NCBI GenBank assembly: GCA_963789025.1
Contig: CAWBIT010000005.1
Span: 434,001 to 498,000 of the forward strand
Source of the DNA: AP-15 sp963789025
Lineage (GTDB): Bacteria; Pseudomonadota; Alphaproteobacteria; ATCC43930; CGMCC-115725
Reading direction: 5' to 3'
DNA: 64,000 bases
Made by a program: the position numbers and the translations under genes. Shown piece after piece: positions 49,735 to 59,168 of the stretch. The notes under the pieces are model-generated. The model was not told the origin of the DNA. It saw only the letters and a list, made by a program, of their open reading frames with translations, and searched no databases. Within the stretch, counting starts at the first letter, position 1. Each line of letters starts with the position of its first letter.

Positions 49735-51381
49735 CTACAGCTCGTTCTGCAACGCCGTGCCGTTCGGGACGCCCCACCCCGATACGGCATCAAAGCCAGC
49801 TCCGGCGGCATAGCCGGTGCCCGGCTGCGGATGTGAGGCGTTCTGGCCGCTGGTGATATCGCGGAACCCCGCTTGTCCGACGAGCTTTCCGCTCGATCCG
49901 TGCTGATAGAGCAGCGGTGTCAGAAAGCGCTGCCGTTTGGCGTTCGGGAGTCCGGCATTGATTCTTGCGATCAGCGACGCCCACAATGGCGCCGACGCGC
50001 TGGTGCCGCCATTGGGTGCGGAGTTGCCGGCGAGTATCAGCTGGTAGAAAGGTGGCCCCGCCAATGCCGCGACATCGGGCATCACCCGCCCGTCGATACT
50101 GCCGCGGTTCAACGAGGTCACCTTCACGTTCTGCCAACTCGGCCGCGGGAAGATGACGCTGACGCCTCCACCGGTGGCGCCGCCGCCTTTCGTGGTTCGC
50201 CGTCCCGGCGTCTCCCACCACACCACTTCGGAGGTCTGGTTCAACATTGTGCCGCCGACGCTCAGAACAAACGGGCTCGAAGCGGGGAAGTCGATATGCG
50301 CCCGCTTTCCGCCGAGGCCGTCGCCCGAGCCGTCGTCGCCGGACGAGACGCAAACCGTAACGCCAACCATTGCCGCCGCTTGAAGCCCCGCGTTGATCGC
50401 CTGCCGTGCCGCGTCGGACCAATCCGGCAAATCCTCCGCCTCGCCCCAGCTTACCGAGAGAGTGACCGGAAGTGCCGGGTGACCCGCCGTCACTTGAGTC
50501 AGGAGATCGACCCAACCCTTTTGATCGAAACTGGCAAAATACACGTTGATATTTGCCTTGGGGCACAATGCGGCGACGATCTCGATATCCATCATCACTT
50601 CGCCGGTCTCGTCGGCAGCCACGTTCTGCAGCTGTGATGGAAGTTGCTGCAATTGCGCCAGCGTCAGGGGTGCCAGGTTGACCGGCACGATGTTGACCGT
50701 CGGCGCCGGTCGGCCCTGCTCCGCGCAGAACTTGGTCACGTCGTCCGGCAGGTAGGCGGGCGGAACAAAAGAACCGCCGGTTTGGAGCGGCGCACCGAAC
50801 TCGGCGATGGCGATCGTTTGCCCGGCCCCGTCACCGGCGGGAAAATTGTAGCGCGCTTCAAGATCAGCAGGGGTCAATGGCGCCGCGGCTGTAGCGGCGG
50901 CCGCGTGCTCGCTGACCTTGGCCTTGCGCCGGGCTACCCGCCGCTGATCAAGCCCGAATACGCCGGTGATCAGCCCTTCCAGTTCCGTGGGGACTTTGAG
51001 AGTGCCTTCACGGCCCCGGAACTCTCCTTGGTCGGCGCTGTGATAGATCCCCATATCGGGCTGAAACGCGGCCTCCATGGCGGCTGCAGAGCCGCTGACG
51101 CGCAAATTGCGTCGACTGGGGTCAACCTCCTGCACCGTCAGGCCGAACCCGCGCAGCACCTGCTCGACCTTCTGCACATCGGCCGGCGCGGCGCCGTACT
51201 GGTCGGTGAATTCTTGCGGGGTCAGCGCCCGGGCAGGCATTGCATCGGCGCCCGGCAAATCGGGCGCTTTGAGCCCGATTGTGACCTCGATATTGGCGTG
51301 CGGATCGATACTGCGCAGACGGCGAGCGCCGCTCTTCGCCGGCCGCCGGCTCCCTGGGAGCTCTACATGGCTTTGTGACAT
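49735..51381 (-). CDS. S53 family serine-carboxyl peptidase (sedolisin)
   Basis: A 548-residue kumamolisin/pseudomonalisin-like protease. The N-terminal pro-domain (about residues 30-180) precedes a catalytic domain. The Glu-x3-Asp pair is in GEVMMDIEIVAAL, the oxyanion Asp in the SSGDDGSGDG region and the Ser nucleophile in GGTSASAP. A C-terminal calcium-site-like region contains DITSGQNASHP and GFDAVSGWG. No signal peptide is seen at the N-terminus (MSQSHVELPG), unlike secreted relatives. The ATG at 51381 is used. The enzyme is normally acid-active; here its export is unclear. Confidence 0.9.
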   Translation of the reverse strand: MSQSHVELPGSRRPAKSGARRLRSIDPHANIEVTIGLKAPDLPGADAMPARALTPQEFTDQYGAAPADVQKVEQVLRGFGLTVQEVDPSRRNLRVSGSAAAMEAAFQPDMGIYHSADQGEFRGREGTLKVPTELEGLITGVFGLDQRRVARRKAKVSEHAAAATAAAPLTPADLEARYNFPAGDGAGQTIAIAEFGAPLQTGGSFVPPAYLPDDVTKFCAEQGRPAPTVNIVPVNLAPLTLAQLQQLPSQLQNVAADETGEVMMDIEIVAALCPKANINVYFASFDQKGWVDLLTQVTAGHPALPVTLSVSWGEAEDLPDWSDAARQAINAGLQAAAMVGVTVCVSSGDDGSGDGLGGKRAHIDFPASSPFVLSVGGTMLNQTSEVVWWETPGRRTTKGGGATGGGVSVIFPRPSWQNVKVTSLNRGSIDGRVMPDVAALAGPPFYQLILAGNSAPNGGTSASAPLWASLIARINAGLPNAKRQRFLTPLLYQHGSSGKLVGQAGFRDITSGQNASHPQPGTGYAAGAGFDAVSGWGVPNGTALQNEL

Positions 51382-51636
51382 CTGACATACCTCTTTGTCG
51401 CGGACGAACAATCTTCGTCCGGCTGCGTCGAAGACGCTGCGTCGGCGAAGCTAACCCTGCGACGCTGGAAAGCTGTGTGATGCAAATCACAGTTTGCGGA
51501 AACTTGCCGACGCTATCGGCCGGTAGCGCCTCTTGGGCGACACTCGTATGATCATCGCGGCTCATCCGTAAGTGCGCTGGTTGTGCTGACCGGGGATTGC
51601 CCAAAGCCGTTTTTGCCTCGAGGAGGGTGGTGGGGC

Positions 51637-52146
51637 GTGACCGACCAGCAACGCTACTCGCATAATCGGCCGGCAAGTCCCGGCACCGAGCAGTCGCGAC
51701 CGCTTTGGCAGTATTACGTCGGAATAACCACGCTGCTGCTCGTCATGGTGGTTGCGCTGGCAGGCGGCATCATTTGGTACAATTCCAAGAAATCGAACCA
51801 GCTGGCGATTGCCGCAGCCGAGCGAATGATGCTCGAAGCGGGCGACGACGTTTCGAACCGTATCAAGCTGCTCTATGACCCGATGTACGCCATCGTCGGT
51901 ATTGCATCGTTGGTGCCTGAACTGATCTCGCCGGCGATCAAGGAAGACCCGCGCGCGAGATCGTTGCTCATTGCGCCGGTCGACGAGATCGAAAAGCCGA
52001 TCGCCGAGATTCGTAACCAGACGCTTCTGTACTCGATTGCGTTTCTTGTCTTCGCTCCACCGCTTTACATGACGCTCGTCGTCGCTTGGATCGATCGCCG
52101 TCTCGAAGGCCGGATTCGGCGCCCCGGGGCGAGAGACGAGGATTGA
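51637..52146 (+). CDS. Membrane protein remnant of a sensor-cyclase type
   Basis: A 169-residue protein with an N-terminal transmembrane helix (YYVGITTLLLVMVVALAG), a short extracellular part (AAERMMLEAGDD, IKLLYDPMYAIVGIASLVPE), then APVDEIEKPIAEIRNQTLLYS and a second transmembrane helix ending AWIDRRLEG. In larger relatives known to me, a Cache-type sensor lies between these segments and a catalytic cyclase domain follows; both are absent here. GTG start at 51637 after AGGAGG. It may be a functionless remnant or a small membrane protein; the frame is intact. Confidence 0.5.
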   Translation: MTDQQRYSHNRPASPGTEQSRPLWQYYVGITTLLLVMVVALAGGIIWYNSKKSNQLAIAAAERMMLEAGDDVSNRIKLLYDPMYAIVGIASLVPELISPAIKEDPRARSLLIAPVDEIEKPIAEIRNQTLLYSIAFLVFAPPLYMTLVVAWIDRRLEGRIRRPGARDED

Positions 52147-52247
52147 GGTTTCCGACCGGCCGAGGCTTGAAACCTATTTATTAGGCTGCGCTTGTTGGCG
52201 GCGTTTTCAACCGTTAGAGTAAATTAGTTAAAAACCGGAGGGAGCAA

Positions 52248-52991
52248 ATGGACAGCGACATGTCACGGCGTGTTGTCGCCGAATTCTTTGGCACATTCTG
52301 GCTGGTATTGGGCGGCTGCGGCGCGGCAGTCCTGGCCGCGAAGTTTCCGGATACCGGGATCGGTTTTCTCGGCGTCGCCTTCGCGTTCGGCTTGACGGTG
52401 CTGACGATGGCGTACGCGGTCGGTCACATCTCCGGCGGCCACTTCAACCCGGCGGTCACGATCGGCTTGTGGGCCGCCGGACGTTGTGCCAACAAGCACG
52501 TCATCCCCTACATCGTGGCGCAGGTGATCGCTGCCGTTATCGCCGCGGCAGTCTTGTGGGTGATCGCGTCGGGCAAGCCAGAGTGGGTGGCTGGCGGCTT
52601 TGCCGCCAACGGCTATGGCAATCTCAGTCCCGGTAAATACGGTTTGGGCAGTTGCTTCGTCGATGAAGTGGTGATGACGTTCTTTTTCCTGTTCATCATC
52701 ATCGGCACGACGTCGAAGGGAGCGGCCGCCGGCTTCGCCGGAATTCCGATCGGCCTCGCTCTGACCTTGATCCATCTGGTCTCGATCCCGGTCACCAATA
52801 CCTCGGTCAACCCGGCGCGCAGCACCGGGCCGGCGCTGTTTGCCGGCGGCGAGTATATCGCTCAGCTGTGGCTTTTCTGGCTGGCGCCGCTAATCGGCGC
52901 GGTCATCGCCGGGCTGCTGACCCGCTGGATGTACGAAACCGAAGCCATCATCGAGACTGTCGTCGTCGAGGAGAGGCGGATAACGCCCTAA
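52248..52991 (+). CDS. aqpZ: Aquaporin Z
   Basis: A 247-residue aquaporin with six helices and the two NPA boxes, HFNPAVT (about residue 66) and SVNPARST (about residue 189). The selectivity filter residues around HISGGHFN and the Arg after the second NPA agree with a water channel rather than a glycerol facilitator. An excellent GGAGGGAG precedes the ATG. The last four bases overlap the convergent acyltransferase. Confidence 0.95.
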   Translation: MDSDMSRRVVAEFFGTFWLVLGGCGAAVLAAKFPDTGIGFLGVAFAFGLTVLTMAYAVGHISGGHFNPAVTIGLWAAGRCANKHVIPYIVAQVIAAVIAAAVLWVIASGKPEWVAGGFAANGYGNLSPGKYGLGSCFVDEVVMTFFFLFIIIGTTSKGAAAGFAGIPIGLALTLIHLVSIPVTNTSVNPARSTGPALFAGGEYIAQLWLFWLAPLIGAVIAGLLTRWMYETEAIIETVVVEERRITP

Positions 52992-53980
52992 TCTGGCCAG
53001 CGGCGGTGTAGCCAGAACCACTCTTCGGGGCGGTCCCGGATCCATTCCTCCAAGATCTGATTGACCCGCGTCATCAGGGCTGCGACGTCGGCGTGATGGT
53101 CGCCGCTGCGCGGCAAGGGCAGCGGCGGGAAGACGGTGAGCCGGAAGTACGCTCCGCCGAGCCGCTCGACGCGCGCAGGAAGCACGTCGCAGTCGAAGCG
53201 CAGCGCCAAGGCGGCGAGTGCTGTGGCGGTCATTGCCGGGCGTCCGAAGAACGGCACCGGGATGCCGTCATTCATCTTCTGGTCGGCGAGCATCGTCAGA
53301 TGCGCACCGCGCCGCAGCACTGCAATAGCGCGCCGGGCGGCCACTGCGCCTTTGGGGATCAGTTCGCCGCCAATGCTGCGAAACCGTGTGATCATCCGGT
53401 CGACCAGAGGATTATTGGCGGCGCGGTAGATCTGCGCGACCTCAATCCCGTATTGGACCGCGGCGAGCATCCCGATTTCCCAGTTGGCGACATGGCCGGA
53501 GAAGATGATCATGCGGCGCCCCGCGGCGACTGCCTGATCCACGTGCTCGAAGCCATGCGTCTCGACACGCCCGCCGGCTTCGAAAATGCGGATTCCGCGC
53601 AGATGCGGATATTCGGCCGCGACCCGGCCAAGATTGTCCCACATGCCGGCAATGATGCGTGCGATCTCGGCTTCCGAAAGCCCAGGCAAGGCGCGGCCGA
53701 TGTTGAGGCGGGCGCGTTTGGAAACGCCGAGCCGGCGGCCGATTGCGCGCGCTAGCGCGCCGCCGATCGCCGACGCCCAATCCAGCGGTAATAACCCGAA
53801 GGCGCCAAAGCACAGCGCCGCTCCCCAGCCTTGCAGTCGGTGGATGAAGCCGATAGGCCGCCGAGGCCCCGAGGCGGCGCCTTCACCCGGCTCGCTCGCT
53901 CGGCGGGCGCGCGCGTCCCTCCTGCGGACTACCGGGACGAGCTGCGTCAGTGCCAAGCGGTCCACCATGTCCCCGAACAC
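52988..53980 (-). CDS. LpxL/HtrB-like lysophospholipid acyltransferase
   Basis: A membrane-associated acyltransferase of the LpxL/LABLAT family that acylates lipid A or a related lipid. One N-terminal hydrophobic segment (GAALCFGAFGLLPLDWA) is followed by the HX4E-type site in FSGHVANWEIG, then RSIGGELIPKG and DQKMNDGIPVPFFG. The 5' end is uncertain: the GTG at 53980 and ATG at 53968 both fall inside a dispersed repeat, and the conserved sequence starts only near residue 40. It converges with aqpZ by four bases. Confidence 0.85.
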   Translation of the reverse strand: MFGDMVDRLALTQLVPVVRRRDARARRASEPGEGAASGPRRPIGFIHRLQGWGAALCFGAFGLLPLDWASAIGGALARAIGRRLGVSKRARLNIGRALPGLSEAEIARIIAGMWDNLGRVAAEYPHLRGIRIFEAGGRVETHGFEHVDQAVAAGRRMIIFSGHVANWEIGMLAAVQYGIEVAQIYRAANNPLVDRMITRFRSIGGELIPKGAVAARRAIAVLRRGAHLTMLADQKMNDGIPVPFFGRPAMTATALAALALRFDCDVLPARVERLGGAYFRLTVFPPLPLPRSGDHHADVAALMTRVNQILEEWIRDRPEEWFWLHRRWPD

Positions 53981-54015
53981 CCGTCCACCATCTCCCCAGC
54001 CTTTACACGGTGCGG
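53962..54015. repeat. Dispersed repeat, copy 2
   Basis: Matches 29634-29688 with only a few differences. The shared core is ATGTCCCCGAACACCCG, then TCCACCATCTCCCC and TTTACACGGTGCGGGAGAG. It covers the annotated start codons of the acyltransferase, so the element may have supplied or replaced the original N-terminus of that gene. Confidence 0.7.
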
Positions 54016-54064
54016 GAGAGGGTAAAATGCGCGCTGTCCGGAACCATCCTTGGGCCGCCCAGAT

Positions 54065-55612
54065 TCAAACCCGCGCCTGGCGCAGCGAACTGACGTCGTC
54101 CGGGTTGACGAGGTCGGGCACGGTCCAGCCGTCGAGGTCGTATTCGGCCATGCAGCTGTCGGCGAAGCTCTTCCAGCGCTCGTATTGGCCGGAGGCGACG
54201 GCCGACAGCAGCGCGAAGCGCCGGATTTCCTCGTGGCTGCCGGAGTAATTGATCTCGTAGAGCTCGTGACGCGCGCCGAATTCCGTGCCGATCGAGTCCC
54301 ATAACAGCTTCATCAGTTTGACGCGCTCGACCGCGGTGACGCCGCCGGAGCCGCGGACATAGCGGTCGAGGTACTTGCGCAATTCGGGGACTTTAAAGTC
54401 GTTCGCATGTGAATTGAGGTAGATCAGGCTGCTGGCGACCGTCTTCTCGATCTGATGCTTGACCTGGACGTAGGCCTCCGGCCCCAGCACGTGATAGGCG
54501 GCGCCCGGCTCGGAGCCCGGCAGCACGAAGCCGTCGGTCCACGGGTCGGGGCTCTTGGCCATCGCATCCGACAACGCCCACATCGCGTTGCGCCAGGTGA
54601 TCACCTCGCCGATATTGGCTTCGACGCCGCGGAAGCCGCGCGTCCCGGCAGTCTCGGTCGCCTTGATCATCAGCCCCGCGATGAAGTCGAGCTTTACCCC
54701 CAGCCGGGTGCAGCCATGCAGCTGGAACCGCGGCACAAACCCGCTCCTCGGAAAGAAGCTGTTGGCCTTGTCGATATCGCCATAAACGAAGACGTTCTCC
54801 CACGGGACAAAAACGTCATCCATGATGAAGATTGCGTCGTTTTCGTCGAGACGGCTCGACAGCGGATAGTCGAACGGCGTGCCGAGCACGGCGGCCCGCT
54901 GTTCGTTCGAGACGCGACAGATGAATTTGACGCCGGGGGCATTGGTCGGGACGAGAAAGACGACCGCGTAATTCTTGTCCTGGACGGGGAGCAGCCCGAC
55001 ATGCCCGACAAAGGTGAAATGAGTTAGCGCCGATCCGGTGGCGACGACTTTGGCGCCGGTGACGTGAACTCCGGCATCGGTCTCCCTGGTGACACGGGCG
55101 TAGACGTCGGTGGGGCCGCCCGGCGCCCCCGGCGCGATATTCCGGTCGACCGGCGGCTGGACCAGCGCGTGGTTGACAAAGGGCACCCGCTCCTGGCTGT
55201 AGCGATACCAGCGGCGTGCGTTGTCCTGGTAGGGGGCATAAAATTCGGCGTTGGCTCCCAAAGTCGCGAGAAAGGCGGCCTTGTAATCGGGTGAGCGCCC
55301 AAGCCAGCCATAGGTCAACCGCGCCCACGCCGCGATCGCATCGCGGCCGGCGACCAGCTCTTCGGCCGAACGCGGCGCGACAAAATACCGGTGGGTGAAC
55401 CCGCCCCATTCGGTCGGGCAGGTCAGCAGATCCTTCTTTTCCGCATGATCACGATGCAGCGCGTCGTAGAGCCGGGCGATCATCCGCGCCGTGTTGCGGA
55501 AGGCCGGGTGCTCGGCGATGTTGTCGACGCGCTCGCCGTAAATCCACACCTCCCGCCCGTCGTTTAAGCTGTCGAGAAATTCCTTGCCGGTGTAGGGAAG
55601 CAGGCTTTCCAT
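54065..55612 (-). CDS. 4-hydroxyphenylacetate 3-hydroxylase (HpaB) family oxygenase
   Basis: A 515-residue FADH2-dependent monooxygenase of the HpaB family. It opens YTGKEFLDSLNDGREVWIYG, and has NHALVQPPVDR, GAKVVATGSALTH and the large alpha-helical C-terminal bundle (EEIRRFALL, YERWKSFADS). These enzymes hydroxylate phenols with a separate reductase (HpaC), not seen nearby. Its role in the window is unknown. The ATG at 55612 is preferred. It is divergent from trpB. Confidence 0.9.
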   Translation of the reverse strand: MESLLPYTGKEFLDSLNDGREVWIYGERVDNIAEHPAFRNTARMIARLYDALHRDHAEKKDLLTCPTEWGGFTHRYFVAPRSAEELVAGRDAIAAWARLTYGWLGRSPDYKAAFLATLGANAEFYAPYQDNARRWYRYSQERVPFVNHALVQPPVDRNIAPGAPGGPTDVYARVTRETDAGVHVTGAKVVATGSALTHFTFVGHVGLLPVQDKNYAVVFLVPTNAPGVKFICRVSNEQRAAVLGTPFDYPLSSRLDENDAIFIMDDVFVPWENVFVYGDIDKANSFFPRSGFVPRFQLHGCTRLGVKLDFIAGLMIKATETAGTRGFRGVEANIGEVITWRNAMWALSDAMAKSPDPWTDGFVLPGSEPGAAYHVLGPEAYVQVKHQIEKTVASSLIYLNSHANDFKVPELRKYLDRYVRGSGGVTAVERVKLMKLLWDSIGTEFGARHELYEINYSGSHEEIRRFALLSAVASGQYERWKSFADSCMAEYDLDGWTVPDLVNPDDVSSLRQARV

Positions 55613-55700
55613 GTTTGATGTCCCCTCGTCCAACCGCGATGCTAAAGTTGGCGATATCGGCCGTCAATCGGACACCGGCCGGCCGGACTGAGGGGTAAAG

Positions 55701-56912
<1,212 letters not shown>

Positions 56913-56945
56913 TTGTCGCACCTACACCCCCCACCTCACCCCGAC

Positions 56946-56971
56946 CCTCTCCGCCCCCCAGGGCGGAGAGG
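56946..56971. repeat. GC-rich hairpin repeat between trpB and trpA
   Basis: The stem CCTCTCCGCCC (56946-56956) and GGGCGGAGAGG (56961-56971) is perfect, with loop CCCA. It is preceded by CACCTCACCCCGA, the core of the same repeat family as at 16209-16340 and 44648-44799. It sits within an operon and may attenuate or stabilise the mRNA. Confidence 0.7.
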
Positions 56972-56994
56972 GAGAGCATCAGTGAGGTGCGGCC

Positions 56995-57837
56995 GTGAGC
57001 CGGATCGAGCGGCGCTTCGCGGCGCTGCTGGAGGAGGGTCGCGCCGGGCTCGTAACCTATCTGACCGCGGGCGATCCCGACCCCGACACCTCCGCCCGGC
57101 TGTTCGGCGGTCTTGCCGAGGCCGGCGCCGATCTGATCGAGATCGGCATGCCGTTCTCAGATCCGATGGCGGACGGCCCGGTGATCCAGGAGGCGGGACA
57201 GCGCGCCCTGAAACAGGGCATGACCTTGCGCCGCACCTTGGCGCTCGTCCGCGAGCTGCGCCGCGCCGACGAGGCGACCCCGATCGTGCTGATGGGGTAT
57301 TACAACCCGATCTACCGCTATGGACCGGAGAGCTTCGCGCAGGACGCCGTCGCCGCCGGGGTCGACGGGCTCATCGTCGTCGATCTGCCGCCGGAGGAGG
57401 ATGCCGAGCTGACCGGGCCGGCCCGCGCCGCCGGCCTCGATTTCGTGCGCTTGGCGACGCCAACCAGTGACGAGCACCGCCTGCCGCGCATCGTCGAGCA
57501 CGCCAGCGGCTTCATCTATTACGTCGCGGTCGCCGGCATCACCGGCACCCGCTCGGCCGACGCCGCCAATGTCGCCGCGGCGGTCGCCCGCCTCCGCCGG
57601 TTCACCCGATTGCCGGTCGCGGTCGGCTTTGGCATCCGCACCCCTGCACAAGCCGCCGAAGTCGCGTGCGCCGCCGACGCCGCCGTCATCGGCACCGCCC
57701 TCGTCCAGCGCCTCGCCCTCAACCTCAACCCCGACAACACCGCCAAACCCGGCCTCATCGACGCCGTCCTCATCGACGTCCGCGCCTTGGCCGCGGGCGT
57801 GCGAGGTGCACGCGAGACGGCGAAGGCCGAATTCTAA
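56995..57837 (+). CDS. trpA: Tryptophan synthase alpha subunit
   Basis: A 280-residue TIM barrel that releases indole from indole-3-glycerol phosphate. It starts at a GTG. Catalytic Glu lies in IEIGMPFSDP and the Asp in ADGP shortly after; the YYNPIYRYGPESF and GFGIRTPAQ phosphate motifs are conserved. It is the last trp gene here; the usual alphaproteobacterial followers accD and folC are not present. Confidence 0.97.
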   Translation: MSRIERRFAALLEEGRAGLVTYLTAGDPDPDTSARLFGGLAEAGADLIEIGMPFSDPMADGPVIQEAGQRALKQGMTLRRTLALVRELRRADEATPIVLMGYYNPIYRYGPESFAQDAVAAGVDGLIVVDLPPEEDAELTGPARAAGLDFVRLATPTSDEHRLPRIVEHASGFIYYVAVAGITGTRSADAANVAAAVARLRRFTRLPVAVGFGIRTPAQAAEVACAADAAVIGTALVQRLALNLNPDNTAKPGLIDAVLIDVRALAAGVRGARETAKAEF

Positions 57838-58221
57838 CTAGCCTCTGCCGCCCTCCGACCTGGCAGAGCTTGTTCGGGAAGGACGGAAGATAATTTCCAA
57901 GTCGATGGTAGTGGGGTTCTCGCCCACGAGCTTGGCCTCTTTCACGCATTTCGGCATTTGCCATGCGATTTTGGCATCCGTCGAAATCCGTACTTTCACG
58001 GATTTTGCGCCCGCTCGCCCGCAGGTCTCTATCAACGTTGAGAGCACTTCCAGTTGCTCGGTCACACGGGGCGTGCCCGGGAAGCAATGTTTCAGCGCTT
58101 CCTTAACGAGGTAGCCGACGCCGCCGTCGTGAGCAGCAAAATCAAATCTCTTTGATCGAAGGTCCAGGGCGCTTCGCCTTTTGGCCGAATTTTCGGTGAG
58201 ATTAACGAGCTGTTCAGGCAT
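57838..58221 (-). CDS. Hypothetical protein
   Basis: A 127-residue soluble protein (from ATG at 58221, MPEQL). No recognised domain: N-terminal LTENSAKRRSALDLR, middle DFAAHDGGVGYLVKEALKHC, C-terminal VSIDAKIAW-like strand (KVRISTDAKIAW) and a basic tail. Its stop is adjacent to the trpA stop in opposite strands. The base composition is similar to neighbours. It may be part of the accessory region with the toxin locus. Confidence 0.5.
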   Translation of the reverse strand: MPEQLVNLTENSAKRRSALDLRSKRFDFAAHDGGVGYLVKEALKHCFPGTPRVTEQLEVLSTLIETCGRAGAKSVKVRISTDAKIAWQMPKCVKEAKLVGENPTTIDLEIIFRPSRTSSARSEGGRG

Positions 58222-58296
58222 GCTCTTGTCGTTCCAAGACTGCGCGTCGATATGGTGCGTTACGACACATCGGTTAAAGGTCCAACGAGGCCAGCG

Positions 58297-58551
58297 ATGA
58301 CAACGGTTAAGGCTCGTATCCGTGTTGAGCCTGATGGGACAATTACTGGTCAAGCCACAGGCCTGCCGCCTGGCGAGCACGAGGCCGAGATCGCGCTGGT
58401 GAAGGCCGAGAAGGGTTCCGCTCCGCGGGACGCTGATGCGCTCTTAGCTCGCGTGCGCGCAATTCAGCAGGAATTGGCCCAATTGCCAGTGCTCGATGAC
58501 AGGAGCCCCGATGAGATCATCGGCTATAACGAGCGCGGTCATTTTGACTAA
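58297..58551 (+). CDS. VapB-like antitoxin
   Basis: An 84-residue protein with the C-terminal toxin-binding tail DDRSPDEIIGYNERGHFD that is characteristic of antitoxins paired with PIN-domain toxins. The N-terminal half (TTVKARIRVEPDGTITG) may be a small swapped-hairpin fold. It would neutralise the VapC-type toxin encoded downstream. The toxin is broken and a repeat element intervenes, so it is an orphan antitoxin now. The ATG at 58297 is used; the longer frame is not conserved. Confidence 0.75.
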   Translation: MTTVKARIRVEPDGTITGQATGLPPGEHEAEIALVKAEKGSAPRDADALLARVRAIQQELAQLPVLDDRSPDEIIGYNERGHFD

Positions 58552-58727
58552 CAGGGTGCTGAAAAACTCGCGTGTCATTCCGGGACGGCCTCTCAGGGCC
58601 GGGCCCGGAACCCATGAACACAGGCCAAGCGATTGATTTCACTGGTCCGTGTTGCTGGTTTCCGGGCTCGCGGGCGGAGCCCGCGCCCCGGAATGACGAA
58701 GTTCCTGCATTTTTCCGCAGCCCGCTG
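58552..58727. mobile_element. MITE-like repeat filling the vapB-vapC junction
   Basis: This 176-bp element begins directly after the antitoxin stop and ends one base before the toxin ATG. Its ends are imperfect terminal inverted repeats: left CAGGGTGCTGAAAAACTCGC, right (reverse complement) CAGCGGGCTGCGGAAAAATG. Inner inverted motifs TCATTCCGGGACGG and CCGCGCCCCGGAATGA match as well. The centre includes small hairpins of CGGGCTC/GAGCCCG type. It has no coding capacity, typical of a non-autonomous element. Confidence 0.7.
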
Positions 58728-59125
58728 ATGGTCGTTGACAGTTCAGCGCTTATTGCATTGCTGCTGGGTGAGCCGGAGACCGCCGATTACATAGCGGCCA
58801 TGGCGGCGGCGTCAAGCCGAGCAGTCGGCGCGCCGACCTACATTGAGACGGCAATCGTGATATTGGCTCGATCAGGGCCAAAGGCGCAGGAGAAGCTCGA
58901 TCCCCTCCTCAATGATCTTGAGATCGAGGTAGCGTGATTCGCGCGTGATCAGGCGGCCCTCGCCGCCGCCGCGTACCGACAATATGGCAAGGGCAGCGTC
59001 ACGCCGCAGGATTGAATCTCGGCGACTGCTTCAGCTATGTGCTGGCCAAGCTTCGTAACGAGCCACTGCTGTTCAAAGGTGACGACTTTTCGCGTACCGA
59101 TCTCAAGGTTGCCGTTGCTCGGTAG
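58728..59125 (+). pseudogene. VapC-type PIN-domain toxin, inactive
   Basis: The N-terminal part (VVDSSALIALLLGEPE, with the first acidic residue of the PIN active site) is intact to about residue 69, where TGA follows LEIEVA. After the stop, FARDQAALAAAAYRQYGKG continues the family pattern; then a shift of two extra bases is needed to reach HAAGLNLGDCFSYVLAKL and LLFKGDDFSRTDL, ending at the TAG at 59123-59125. So one nonsense codon and one frameshift inactivate a ribonuclease toxin. Loss of toxicity allows the antitoxin to persist. Confidence 0.83.
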
Positions 59126-59168
59126 TACGGGCAGCCGGCCTCATCCGTAGTCTGCCTGGCTGAAGGCA

